Part shown: in pieces, positions 47,610 through 60,212 of the stretch
Layout: each line of letters starts with the position of its first letter
Position numbering within the stretch: the first letter of the stretch is position 1
NCBI GenBank assembly: GCA_020226215.1
Contig: CM035231.1
Location: 48,512,876 to 48,576,875, forward strand
DNA length: 64,000 nt
Direction of reading: 5' to 3'
From: Sindora glabra
Lineage: Eukaryota > Streptophyta > Magnoliopsida > Fabales > Fabaceae
Position numbers and translations under genes: made by a program
Notes under the pieces: model-generated
What the model was told of the DNA's origin: nothing
The model's input: only the letters and a program-made list of their open reading frames with translations
Database searches by the model: none

Positions 47610-48418
47610 TTTGAAGAAAAAGTAAATTTATTAGAAAAAGGGCAATCTATGTTTTAGTTTATTCTATCATCCTTTTACTAAGCAAATTAATATAGACATA
47701 AAATGTTTCTGGATAAATGTTGCGCGAGTTTCTATTTTACAAAATTTGCATCCTCTCATTTTTTTTTCCTATGTTGTTATTATATCGGAAGGAAGTAAGT
47801 ATAAAATTTTAGGATTTAAATTTAAATTATTGTCAAGTAAACCAACTATATAATATCATCTATTTATATATTGTTGTATCAATAAAAAATATTTTACTAT
47901 AATGTAAAATTCTTTAATTAATTACTATTATCTTTCTATTAACATGTCCTATTTTCATTTACTGATAATATAAAATATTTTATATCAAAAATATATAAAA
48001 TTTAAACCTAAAATTTTATGTGTAATGTAATTCAAAATTCATTTTTTAATATGTAATGAAATTCACAATAAAACATAGCCTTCATATTCCAAGACATAAT
48101 AAAAATATGACAACATAACAAAAATATGACGAGAAAAAAAAGATGAGTTAATTAAATCCAGTTTTATAGGATTAATATATAAGTAAATTGTGGAAGGTTG
48201 AAAGAATATCAATATATTTTTCATTGAACCAAATCCTTGTTATCAATTTTTTTTTTCTAGTGCACATTAACTTTGCTTAGAGACTGGTGGCAAAGTCCAA
48301 ATAATTTATTATTTATTATTGTCATATAAAAATGTTTTACAAATAAGTTACCCTCATCTCTCTTGCGTACATACAAGATGAAACCCCCCAATGTATATAT
48401 ATTTCGTATTTTATGATA
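47610..48418. other. A/T-rich intergenic DNA
   Basis: Nothing recognised. Confidence 0.4.
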
Positions 48419-48438
48419 TCTATATATATAGTCATTCT

Positions 48439-48556
48439 CGGCTTGTCCTTCAGCCTTACGTGTCAAACTACTGCTTCCTTGTGTGTATTATTTTATTCGG
48501 TTTGTCCTTCCTGCCTTACGTGTCCAACTGCTGCTCCCCTGTGCATTATTTTATAA
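48439..48556 (+). repeat. 59-bp tandem duplication
   Basis: CGGCTTGTCCTTCAGCCTTA (48439) and CGGTTTGTCCTTCCTGCCTT (48498) begin two copies that both continue CGTGTC.AACT.CTGCT.CC.TGTG and end ATTATTTTAT. Confidence 0.85.
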
Positions 48557-49364
48557 TTTATTTTATTTCCAATTTTTATTATTTCATTGTCCTATATTTG
48601 CGTGAAAAATATTAACCTAATCATGTTTCGGACCTTTTTTTTGTGAGCCCATTGCAAATTTTGGTTATACTCTAAATTTTTTTTACTGCTATTTACTATT
48701 TTTTTATTTTTATATTTGGTTGAAAAATTAATAAATTATTATTAACGGTATTTAATATCAAATTTTCAATTATATTAAGAATAAATTTAGACGAATTTTT
48801 TAAATATTTGTGGTAAAAAATTTTTATAGCATATGTATTAATTACTTTATTAATTATTATTGATAAATATAATCATTAATATCCTAATTATTTTCTTTAA
48901 ATTAAATAATATATATATTAAATATGAATGAATAAAAATACCTTTTTAACATGTGTTAATCTCCATATTTTGTAAAAAATTTTGACTAAAAATTTGATTT
49001 TCTATATGAATAATTATATAAAAAATTATTTGTAAAGTTTAAAATATAAATGATTCAGAGAAGTCTTATAATTAATTTGTAAAAAGTGTTAAAAATTATG
49101 TTATTGCCAATATTTTGTTTATGAAAAGTACTTTTTTTGAAGTGTTATCATTTTTATACAAATAAATGTAATTATATTTAGTTTTTTAAATTATTGTTAT
49201 TAGTGCTTGAAATTACAAATTTACTTTGATATTATAGTGATTCTTATGAAAAAGAAAGAAATTAATACAACATTTTCTTAATTTGTGAAAATATAAATTA
49301 AAATAGATAAAATACTATTCATAATACAATAAATAAATAATAAAAATCAAATCAACAATAAAAT

Positions 49365-49720
49365 TAATATTGAGTTTGTATTGCATTACTGATGTGTTAT
49401 GCCTGGGTTGTTCATTTTTATTATTTGATTTCATTCCATTATTTACTTTTTTTCCCTTATTTTAAATCTTATTGTAATAATATTTATAAATAATATATCC
49501 ATATATCAATATTGGGTTTGTACTACATTGCTGATGTGTTATGCTTGAGTTGTCTATTTTTATTATTTTATTTGATTCCATTATTTACTTTTTTTCTCAT
49601 TTTAAATCTTATTATAATATATATATAAATAATCTATATCTATATGCTATATATTTATTTATCTATATTCTATATTTATATAATAATACTGGGCTTGTAC
49701 TGCATTGTTAACGTGTCTTT
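49365..49720 (+). repeat. Tandem repeat of about 142 bp, two full copies plus a partial
   Basis: TAATATTGAGTTTGTATTGC (49365) and CAATATTGGGTTTGTACTAC (49507) begin two well-matched copies, both with TGATGTGTTATGC and later ATTATTTACTTTTTTTC. A third start, AATACTGGGCTTGTACTGC (about 49684), then diverges. The start of the unit resembles the 59-bp repeat at 48439. Confidence 0.75.
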
Positions 49721-50394
49721 CCATTCTTGCTAAATGCAATTATTTTATTTCATTTTTATTTTTTTAATTTCAATTTTTTATTGCAACAAATACTTCTATT
49801 TTAAGTAGGAACCTTGTGTTTGTACACTATAGTTACACATGCTTGTTAAATTGTTGTCCCACCTGTTACTATTTTTTAATTTTTTTTACTTACTTTTCAA
49901 TATATCTTGACCAATCATGTTTTGGGCATGTGTACGAAAATTAATATATTTTTAGTTTAATATATATTTAAACATTAACATCAAAATTACTTATTTAAAA
50001 TTTATTAATATTAATTCTTAAGTATTATATTACAAATTAAATATATACCAACTAAAATTTTGTAAAAAAATGTAATATTCACAAATTAATTTTTCTCATT
50101 TTATGGACATTTTTCCTGAATTGTCAAATCATGAGCATGTTTTTTTCATTTTTTTAAATTTTTATTACATTTTACATCACAAGCACCTAATTCTTTTTTA
50201 TAATTTTTTTAAGTCTTAACGGTTTGTAATCCGTACACTATTTCTCTTTCTTTTATTTATTTTGAGTGAATATTTTTTTGATATTAACTTTTAAATACTA
50301 TAATTGTATTTTTATTTTTTTTCATTTTACTCGAGTTTCCTTTAAAAAAATTATTGATAAGAGGTAATTTCACTATAATTGAATTTAGAAAAAA

Positions 50395-50600
50395 AATAAA
50401 AAATGTTTACTTCAACTTAAAAGTGGTTAGATTTTATCCACTTTAACCTTAAAAATTAAAAATAAATTTAAATAAAACAAAATTTAGAATTAAAATTCAT
50501 CATTCACTTATTATTTTGAAACAAAAATTACAATATTATTATATGTTAGTTTATCTTGTCATTTTTTCCCAATATGATTGCAATTCTTATTTGAAAAGTT
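50395..50600 (+). repeat. Partial copy of the 32.7-kb TIR element family
   Basis: Shares GTTTACTTCAACTT, GTGGTTAGATTTTA, TTAGAATTAAAATTCATCAT and TATGTTAGTTTAT in the same order as the element at 32715. It lies inside the Helitron candidate. Confidence 0.4.
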
Positions 50601-51059
50601 CATATTATGATACCCATATAAAACTATTTTACTTATGTTTTATAATAAATCATACATTTCAATTCTAAATTTTAACTTCTTTCTCTATTTCTCTCATTAT
50701 TTTTACCTTCTTTTCATATAAATAATACAATAATAATTTATATAAAATAATAAAAGTAAATGATAATGTACATTATTTATTTATTTATATATTATTTATT
50801 CTTATATTTTAGTTTATATGTATATAAAATAAAAAAAATTTAAATGAATTTAAATTTATGATTTTTTGTAATTTTTCTATTTATTTTTCTCTACTAATTT
50901 TCTTTCTTTGTCTAATATGATTGGTTATACAATGAGCATGAAATGCCTATCATAAACATATTTTTCTAATTTTTTATTTTGATATTTTTGACAATTTTCT
51001 TAAATTTATCATTCAATTTTAACATAAGTATTTTTCTAAGGTTAATATGAGACTTTTAA

Positions 51060-52350
51060 ATTTATTTTATATTTTTATCCTTAATAATAATTTAAATATG
51101 ATAATAATAATCAATAACTATAATAATATACTATATTAATAAGTTGAAGATTTATAATATAATTAATTAATTACATATTATATTTTTAACTCTTATCATA
51201 ATCTTTATAGTTCACGTATCTTTTCACTTCTTTTTATTTGTGTAATTGCTTATTTCTCTTTTTTCACGTTCACTACAATTATTTAACGTTAAAACAGTAA
51301 TATTACTAAATAGTATAAATATAAAATAATATATTTTATTTATATTTTAATAATATTTTGAATAATATAAAATTTTAATAAAAAATACTAATTAATTACA
51401 AATTCTATTATTATAGCATATTTTTTATATTTACTTCTATTATTAATAATGAAAATAAAAATATTACTAAGTAGTATGAATATAATATGATATAATAAAT
51501 TTTATTGTTATAAAATTATTTTAAATAAATTAAATTTTAAAATTTAAAATTAAATTAAATTACTTAATTATATATTCTATTTTTAACCGTTACATTTTTA
51601 ACATTAAAGTTACATTTTTTTCTTGACATTTATTTTATAACATATTCTTCTTCTTCTTTTTCTTTTACCATATTCACTTCTATTATCAATAACTAAAAAT
51701 ATTAATATTATTAAAAAGTATATGAATAATATAATATATGTTATTTTTGTTATTATTTTTATTTTAAATAAGTTGATGGTTTAATTTAATTGAATTAGTT
51801 AATTACATTTTTTAATTCTTATGTCATTTTACACTTTGATCATTATTTTTATTTATTTTTATTTCTTTTATTGTATAATTTTCTTTTTCTTTATTTTTTT
51901 ATATCCATTACTATTATTTATAACTTAGATGCTAATCATTAAATGATTTAAATATAACATGATATATTCAATTTGATTATGTAAATGTTTTGAATAAATT
52001 AAATTTTTAATATAGGTTATACAAATTGAATTATATAATTACACGTTTTCTAATTGAAATTATATGAATATTAAAATCAAATTTTATTTAAATTTTGTCA
52101 CTGATTGCATATTTATCTTTTTTTCCTCTATTCACTCTTATAATTTATAATTTAAATTCTAATATTAATAAGTTGTACAAATGTAGCATAAAATATTTTA
52201 TTTTATTAAAAATTATTTTAAATAAATCAATTATCAAATTTAATTATATATTTTATTTTAAAATTTAATTATTCATAAATATAAACATATAGTTTTAATA
52301 ATCATGATAAAATAAATTTTAATACTTTATAAATTTTTTAATTATATATT
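51060..52350 (+). repeat. Degenerate tandem array, unit about 230 bp
   Basis: At least five copies of a TTT-(T/C)ATATTCACT-TCTATTATTAATAA...TTTTAAATAAATT...AATTA.ATATT block begin near 51255, 51423, 51661, 51893 and 52117, with a possible earlier one near 51070. Three consecutive spacings are 224-238 bp. The array ends just before the Helitron hairpin. Confidence 0.6.
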
Positions 52351-52364
52351 TTATTATAAAATAT

Positions 52365-52379
52365 CCGTGCTTAGCACGG
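52365..52379 (+). repeat. Helitron 3' hairpin
   Basis: CCGTGC (52365-52370), TTA loop, GCACGG (52374-52379): a perfect 6-bp stem about 12 nt before the inferred element end, as expected for a plant Helitron terminator. Confidence 0.65.
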
Positions 52380-52514
52380 GTTTGAAAATTAAGTAGCTGA
52401 TAAGCATAAGATAGTCCACGTAGCCTTCGATTTAATACCATATCAGCCACGTGTTGTTAATATGCACCATCACATGCTATTCATGAAAATACATGCATTA
52501 AATGGATTATCTGT

Positions 52515-53118
52515 TAAAGTAAAAAAAATGACATCACAGCCAAAATGTCTTTAAACCGATATTTTTTAATCAAATTGAAGTTATAAAATATCCTCATCCC
52601 AAAACACACTTCATCTGACTCTGTAGATTTTGATATGTTTGAATTTATCATAGTAGAAGAGGAAGAAGATTGAAATAAGATAAAAGGCTATCAATACTTG
52701 TAATAAATTTTTGACTTTTTTTTAAAAGTAAGAAAGTGACACCGCAATCAAAATATCTTTAAACCGATATTTTTTAATCAAATTGAAGTTATAAAATATC
52801 CTCATCCCACAACATACTTCATCTCACTCCGTAGATTTTTATATGTTTGAATTTAGTGTAGGAGTAGAAGAGGAAGAAGAAGATTGCAATAAGATAAAAG
52901 GCTATTGACTTTTCTGTAAAGTAAGAAAGTGACACCGCAACCAAAATGGCTTTAAACTGATATTTTTTTAATCAATTGAAGTTATAAAATATCCTCATAT
53001 ATCCCATAACATACTGCATCTCACTCCGTAGAGTTTGATATGCTTGAATTTACTATAGAAGAAAAAGAAGATTGAAATAAAATAAAAGGCTATTAATACT
53101 CGTAATAAATTTTTGGCT
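52515..53118 (+). repeat. Three tandem copies of a unit of about 200 bp
   Basis: Copies at 52515-52722, 52723-52914 and 52915-53118. Each has AAGTGACACCGCAA-type text, CTTTAAACCGATATTTTTT, GAAGTTATAAAATATCCTC, CATCTCACTCCGTAGA and AGAAGATTGAAATAA. The middle copy lacks an AATACTTGTAATAAATTTTT segment present in the other two. Matches are much closer than in the neighbouring array, so this expansion is younger. No coding. Confidence 0.9.
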
Positions 53119-53790
53119 TAAATATTAGAGCAGTTGAAATGAGCGAAAGCTTTTGCGGACTCGCTTGTTAACTTGCTGACTTCAAAAGATTCAAATCTTC
53201 ATTTTGAAAGTCTTAAAAATTATAGATCACAATTGACCTAAAAAAACACGTAGATGGACCGAATGGTTCAAAAAATTATTTTATATTTTTAAATTTTAAA
53301 TTTTTAAATTTTATATTTTTAATTCATAAAAAATTAGGCTCCTATATTTTATTTTTAATTATGTAAAATTATGTTATATCATGAATAATTTATAAATAAT
53401 ATTTTTATTTTGTAAGTATTTTATGGCTTATATTTTATATATATAATATTTTTATGGATATATATAAATTTAAAATATATTGTGATTAATTTATAAGTAA
53501 ATATATATTACTTTTAAATGATTTTAAGTTTTTTATTTAATTAAAAAATAAAAAATTCTTAAAAAATTAAAAGTTAAAAATAAGCACGGGAACTAGCCCA
53601 AATCTATAAGGATCGAAATAAGGCTTTCATGTTGGAGGCATATGAAAAAAAATAAATAGGTTCAGTCTAACCCATTTAACAACTGACCTATGAGTTGATT
53701 CAATCCATTCGTTCTCCAATTTTATTAAATATAAATTTGATTTTCTAAAATATAACTACTATGATTTTAATCATATAATTTAAAATAATC
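53119..53790. other. Intergenic DNA
   Basis: A short less A/T-rich stretch (53130-53280) contains AGATTCAAATCTT, which looks like a tRNA-type B box but does not fold as a T arm. 53580-53720 has hAT-MITE-like wording. No gene. Confidence 0.35.
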
Positions 53791-54170
53791 TATTTTGATC
53801 CCTAAAATATTAAATTATTGCAGTTTTGATCTTTTTGTTTAACTTTCATCAATTTTTTTAATTTTATAAGAACGTTTTCACTTAATATTTCCTTTATATT
53901 AATGTGAACTGATTTTTGTATAAATATGAAAGAAAATTTTTGTCTAAATTTTTAAAATTTTGAATAAAATCAATAAATGAAAATGGGAAAAGTGGAGATC
54001 AGACAAAATCATTGTGAAAGCTAATCATTTATTGAAAATTAGAAAAAAGTTATTCATCTAAAAAATAATACAATGAAAGTTTAGAGATCAAATATGAGTT
54101 AACAAAAGTTGATGAAGATCAAATAGGTAAACCAAAACTACACTAATATAATATTTAGGGACTAAAAATA
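53791..54170. mobile_element. TIR MITE, about 380 bp
   Basis: The left end TATTTTGATCCCTAAAATAT and inverted right end TATTTTTAGTCCCTAAATAT, each followed by T...GCAGTTTTGATC / T...GTAGTTTTGG and ATCTTCATCAA-type words, form terminal repeats of about 75 bp. No internal gene. Confidence 0.6.
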
Positions 54171-54818
54171 CATTTAAATCTTTTTTTAACAAATTTTTGA
54201 TAAATTGTTGAATATAAACTTCTTATCACTATTTATTTCGGTTCAATTCATCCTATATGAATATGAGCTGCAATCTAATCATCGTACCAAATTATGAAAC
54301 GCCATTTTTTTAATATTTTTTTAAATTAAGCTAGATTATAAGTTTAAGTTAAGCCATTTTTAGTTTTAGTATTTTTAGTGATACAATAATATTAGATATT
54401 ATTTTTAAAACTTTTTCTTTTTAAGTATGCTAAATAGAGGTGAAATTGAGTTGAATCTAATCCAACCTTTACCTTATCAAACATGCTTTTTTTTTTTTAA
54501 ATAGAAGGAGTTCGAACTAAACTCAAGCTCAATTTAAAATTAAATTAATATATTTTTTAATTAATTAAATAATAACATTAATATATTTTTAAAAATATAA
54601 TATTTAATATGATTATAAATATTATTAAATAATATAAATTTAAAATTAGAAAAATAAATTAAAATTTTAATTATATTATATTATATATTTAAAAAATAAA
54701 AAAATTAAAATTGGCTACTTATGACCTAAATAATAAAAAACTAATTGAATCAGATAATTATCAAATCAAATAAATTACTTTTTTGTTTAAGTGCCACGCT
54801 TAATGTTAAGTTTAAACT

Positions 54819-54876
<58 letters not shown>

Positions 54877-55430
54877 AAATGATTTGTTTATTCCTGTATT
54901 AAAAAAAATTAACAAATTCTTAGCATTGAGAGTTCAAAGGGCAACAATCGATCACCAAATATGTCATAAAGCCTACCAAATTGGTCAGCTTGGTGAATGT
55001 ATCCAAGAGAAGTAATAAAGCGAACACGTTAAGGAAATTAATTTCTTAGTAATAAAGTAAAGACGCAAGAGAAGTCTGGCAATACCAGTAAGGCAATGCA
55101 AGTTGACCAATGTGTCTTTAACGGCAGGCACAAACGTTTCCATTTTCCTTGAATTAATTATATAACCTAATACGGAGTTTGTCTTTGTTTGAATTATCCC
55201 TAAATTACATTCGAAAAATAAAGACCGTGCCGCACAATTTCTCGGACACTTTCCTATTCATTTTCTAAATATATGTCTGGTTCTTGTGACATGCGTTAAG
55301 AAAAGAGTTACTAAATGATAAGTCATCCGATGCATATGTAAAATGCATTAAATGATGTCCTTAATTCAAACGTAGAATATAATTAAAAAAAAGTCTTAAA
55401 TTAAGTGATATTGAAGGTGTTGACATACAA
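54171..55430. other. Intergenic DNA with (TA)n tract
   Basis: A (TA)n run occupies 54826-54872. The stretch 54920-55260 is less A/T-rich, but neither strand shows a supported exon. Confidence 0.4.
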
Positions 55431-55615
55431 AAATTTGTCAAAAACGTTATTGGTAATAAAAATGAAATTTAAATTTGAATTTTAAATTTTTTATATTTAA
55501 TGTATTGAATTTTATAAATTTATTCAATTATTCTATATTTATTGACAACTTTTAATTTATATTCAAAATTTAATTTTGAATTTCATTTTCATTCTATATA
55601 ACATTATTGAAAATT
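55431..55615. mobile_element. Foldback MITE, 185 bp
   Basis: AAATTTGTCAAAAACGTTAT on the left against AAATTTTCAATAATGTTATA read inverted from the right, then AATGAAATT and TTGAATTTTAAA words continue inwards to a short centre. Confidence 0.6.
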
Positions 55616-57412
55616 TATTTTATATTTAGTAATTATCATTTTTTAAATAGATTATATAATCTATTCTTATTTAGATGATGTATAAAAATTATATTTTAGG
55701 GTAAATTTATTAAGAAGGAGGAAGATAAAAAAAGAATTTTTGTATTAATATTGTTGAAATAAGGACAATAAATATAAAAAGAAAATACATTTGAAATATA
55801 AAAAGTAAAAATTTGTGATGTGACATTTGGTCAGAAGATTTTAAGAGTTGGAAATGTATTCAAAAATTAAAAATCAATTCTCTTGCGAAATGTTTGGTTG
55901 ATGTATTACAAAATTTGTTATTCTTACTTATCTTTAATAAATTTTCTTATTTGATTTCCTTGCTTACCCTAAAATTTCAGATTATATTATTTAATAAAAA
56001 TAAAAAAATTGATACCATTATTATTATTGTTGCCCCCCCCCTTGCTGTCACTACTAACGTCTATACCTTGGTTAATGAAATGGACAGTAAAAATTAAAAT
56101 CACAAATCATGTAATCAATTCCTTGAGCAAACTAAACAATCTAAAAAATAAATAAATAAATAAAAGTTTCATTTCATTTGCTACCTTATTTGATTCCATT
56201 TTGCACCCATTCCCCCGTTATGAAACCAAACACCACCAAAATATATTTCTTTTGGGTCCAATTATTTGCGCAGCTTTTTTTTTTTGGGTGGGGGGCGGAG
56301 GGGTTACTGTCACATCTCAATTAATACAAGGTTTTCATATAAACTATATTACCCTCTAGTTAAATAAGATAGAAATCAATGTCAAATTAATCATTGTCAT
56401 TTTATTTTTTCTAAAAATATTCATAAAATTACTTTATAATTTTTAATGTGATCAAATTTGTTTATTATTATTTGTTAAATCAAATATGACTTAAAAATAT
56501 ATTTTATATAATTTTAAAATCATATTTTTTGTGAACTATTATAATTAATTACTCTATCATATGTCATGAAATATGTGTTTATCAATAGAATATAAAGATT
56601 AAAGTAGAAAAAGGCATAACCCGATTGCAAGCATGTGATAAATTTCATTTTTTTTAACACAGAAATGATAGGGAGGGAATTGAAAGTCTATCCTTATATT
56701 TATCAATTAATAAGCATAATAATAAAACATTACCTTGTAGGCGCTAAATTTCGACTTTTACGAGACGATACAAAGGTAATACACGAAATCGATGAATACT
56801 TAGGCCGCCTAATGGTGTTAATGATTTGCTTATATTTAATGTTTAAACTTTATATATAGTTGTACTTGTTGTCAACCCATATGATGCATGGATTTAATTA
56901 ATAATAATTTATAATAGAAATTTAAATTTTTAAATTTTAAATTATAAAGCATTCAAGTAACTAATTTAAAATCTATTATTATATTTATATTTTTTAAATA
57001 ATTATAAAACTTACATAATTATATTCAATTTAAGTAATAGGAGATATTATATTTTTTTAAGTCGTTACTAATAGACAAAATTACCGTATTATTGTAATAT
57101 TATATTAATTAATTATCATTATCATATGTAGATAGATGCATATATGATCAAATATTATGACAGATGAAATTTAGAAAAATATGATAAAATTAAATATATG
57201 AAAAAATAACATTAATCTATATGGAATTTAATGTATTAATTTTAATCCTTATCTTTTATATAAATGCATATTATGATAGATAATAAAGAAGAAATATTGA
57301 AATAAAGAACAAGTATTGTCTAATTTACTAAATATAATAATGAATGAAAATATAATTAAAATTTTCCAAGAGTATGAAAGTTATAAATTAAACAAAATTT
57401 TGAATATATGAT
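55616..57412. other. A/T-rich intergenic DNA
   Basis: Contains a C9 run near 56033-56041 and a G-rich run near 56285-56302. A 74-codon opening at 56635-56859 has no supporting features. Confidence 0.35.
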
Positions 57413-58630
57413 CTAGTCATCAATCTTCTTTTTGATAATCTTCTTCATTTTATTTGCAAACATTTGAGAGTTAATTAAATTTACACTTAAATAGTATCAA
57501 AAACATCATCAAATGCTCTTTTTTATGGTATTAGGGAATCCTCGTTATCATAAGTGATAGAGATTGTATACTACATAGAAATTAATAAAAAAATTATAAG
57601 AGATATCATTATTCATTTAATAAAATAATATTATTAAAAAAATTGATTTTCTATAAATAATAAACTTACATCATCTTTTTTATTTTTATTTGTTGGTACA
57701 CAATCTTTAATAAAATCTTTGTACTTCTCATATCCAAGTTCTTGTACTATTATTTAGAAAGAAAAAATAATGTAAATTTGATTCATATAATATTTAAATA
57801 AATAAATAATCAATAATTTAGTTTTCACCTCATAAAATAGGGATAAAGTAGTAAATTTATTAATAGTATCTTTATCATCCGTCACTCTAAGTATAGTAAA
57901 ACTGTTACTATCCTTATCAAGTTTAGAGTGATCAATATTATATTTTGATATGTCAATTTTAAAGAGAAATTTCCTTCTTAGGATGAAATCTAATTGTATA
58001 GGCCATCCATCCTCATTACCTTCCTATATAAATATTAACATTGGACAAATTAAATAATTTTTATTAAAGCTTTATATTGTTATAGAAATTACTAAATGGG
58101 TAATAACAATGCACTTACTTTATTCATTATGTCACTAAATGTTTAATTTTTAACATTACAATCTCTAAGTTTCTTGACCATAACTAAGCTAGTACTTTGG
58201 AGTTTGAATGAAGCCATCAAGGTTGTAACTATTGCAATCACCAGTAATATACCGAGTTTAACATCTTCTGATACTTTGCTTATTAATCCTTATTTGACCT
58301 TTTCCATATTTCCAAATGTCTAAAGCAAATGGTTCACCTCTTTCAAGAGCATCAAAATAGGTTAGTAAAGACTACAAATTAAGTTAAAGATTTCAAATGT
58401 TACCATCTTATAGATTGTTGATCCATTAGCAAAAATCAAATGCTCCTTCTTGATACTAAGACAATTAGGAAGAAAGTACATTAAAATTCATAGCCACTTA
58501 TAATAAACATCATATATTCAAATCCATTTTTCTTCCACATCAATATTGACTAAAATCCCATGAATATATAACATTTAATTTGAAGTATACTCGATTGTCT
58601 TAGTGTTCAAACAAAAGATAGTATTGTTAA
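57413..58630 (-). pseudogene. RPA70-like (replication protein A large subunit) pseudogene, C-terminal part
   Basis: Exon-like blocks on the minus strand. Near 58550-58494: VNIDVEEKW...YDVYYKW, the RPA zinc-ribbon region with its first Cys changed. At 58023-57829 is a 65-codon exon starting EGNEDGWPIQLDFILRRKFL, continuing FKIDISKYNID and ILRVTDDKDTINKF, which fits the final OB fold, flanked by TATATAG and GAG|GTGAAA. At 57746-57670: QELGYEKYKDF and VPTNKNKKDD, with donor GAT|GTAAGT. The last exon, 57570-57413, reads YTISITYDNEDSLIP-stop-KRAFDDVFDT, then after a shift NKMKKIIKKKIDD-stop. RPA binds single-stranded DNA in replication and repair. In plants such genes also travel in Helitrons. Stops and shifts show decay. 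The text at 58140-58390 is coding-like but unplaced, and the N-terminal half was not found. Confidence 0.5.
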
Positions 58631-60212
58631 ATTGATGGTTATTGCATTTTTCATGCCACCAGTTCTCTTGATCCAAAAATCACTATTGATTATTAAGAGT
58701 TCAAACTTTATAAAATTCATAATTTCAATACCACATAGAAAGTTCTAATAAGTTGTTAGACTATACATCAAATCAAACTTGATGGTATGGTACTTATTAA
58801 GAATATCATATCTTAATGATGATAAAGTCACCAAAATTAACAATATTACCCTTACCGATGCAATTTCTAAAAAAAAATATAATGATGATTAAATTTAATA
58901 ATACAATTGCCACAATCATGACAACCATTTGCTTATAAAGGCTGCATATATATGCCATAAACAAATATTCATCATCAAGAGCTTAAATTATTAGAACTCA
59001 AAATTTAAGAATCTAAATAAAATAATCCACTTATCATTGGTTAAAAAGGTACTTCTTAGTTATAATTATGGAATATACAACTCAGGTGGAGAAAGATAAC
59101 TAACCTTTGAGTAGTGCACTATATATGTTGATTCTATACTAAAGGCATATAGATATTATAGAAAGATTATTGCATCTAAATACCTAATTGTTCAATGGAG
59201 ATATTTCAAGGCAAGGTAATATAGTAAATACACTTAATTGCTTACTTATGGTAATAATAATATAACATTCTTATGAGGCTATATAAAATGAAATGCCATT
59301 CATAGAAAATCACCAAAATTAATGGAATACCATGACCTAGCATAAGGAGGCATTTAGGTGTCACTAAAAATAAAATGAATTATACAATATGATGATGCAA
59401 TATGAGAGAGTAATAACTGCTCAATATTACAATATCTATATATCCAACTTTTGCAAGAAGAAGTAATACATAACAAATAAGGTTACACACAACATCTAAA
59501 TTCCTATTTTCATTAATGTGTTTGAGTGTTTCTAATACATATATCACAGGCAAGATAAGTAGGCAACTGATATTACAATTAGACAATCTTTTTTTCTTAT
59601 TAGTATTTAGACAATTTGAGTGAAGGTGCAAACATCCCTAATTACATACAAAACATTCCCTTCCTGAGCAATTCCAATGAAAGTCTCTAATAGAAGAATA
59701 AGAGAACAAAATAAAATTGTAACATTAAAATTATATATTTTAAAAGTGCAATTATGATGACCACAAGATCTGAAAATATATACCTATGTTAGTTAATGAC
59801 TAGCATTGGATTAAGGCTTGCATTTTGTAGCATTAAAAGGCTATATAGGTTGAAGATGTTGATGAAAAGCATCACAATCTGATATAAGATAAAGGTTGTT
59901 AGGACAGAAGGCATTGTAAAAATTGGATCTCTTATTTTGTTTCCCTCATAGGTTGGATTTGTCTTGTTCTAATCAATATTCTTAATTTGATACAAAGTTA
60001 GGTTCACTTCATATTGAATGGATAAGGTATATAATTGGGATAAAACAAATAGGTGAGGCATAGATTTAGGAGGAAAAGCATGCTACCATATAACATATTT
60101 TTCCTTCATAACATAATGTTAAAAGTATAAAATTAAAATTCAAAAAGCTCTTTGAGCAAGTATGGAAACCAGCCTCAAACCTATAGAGCAAGCAAATGCC
60201 TCAATTGTATGT

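Larger units (their letters stand above)
48419..52393 (+). mobile_element. Candidate non-autonomous Helitron
   Basis: The right end has the plant Helitron 3' signature: ATATCCGTGC-TTA-GCACGGG (hairpin arms 52365-52370 and 52374-52379), then a short TTTGAAAATTAAG before T. The usual final CTRR is decayed. The proposed left end is TCTATATATATAGTC (48419), preceded by A, so both flanks fit insertion between A and T. No Rep/helicase or RPA gene is seen inside. The interior holds tandem blocks (48439-48556, 49365-49720, 51060-52350) and a TIR-family fragment. The 3' end is firmer than the 5' end. Confidence 0.5.

Noticed and set aside
53130..53230. tRNA-derived SINE or tRNA relic
   Set aside because: AGATTCAAATCTT resembles a B box, but the flanking bases do not pair as a T arm and no A box or acceptor stem is present.
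53575..53595. Second Helitron 3' end (GCACGGGAACTAG)
   Set aside because: The left arm of the hairpin is missing, so only the tail motif is present.
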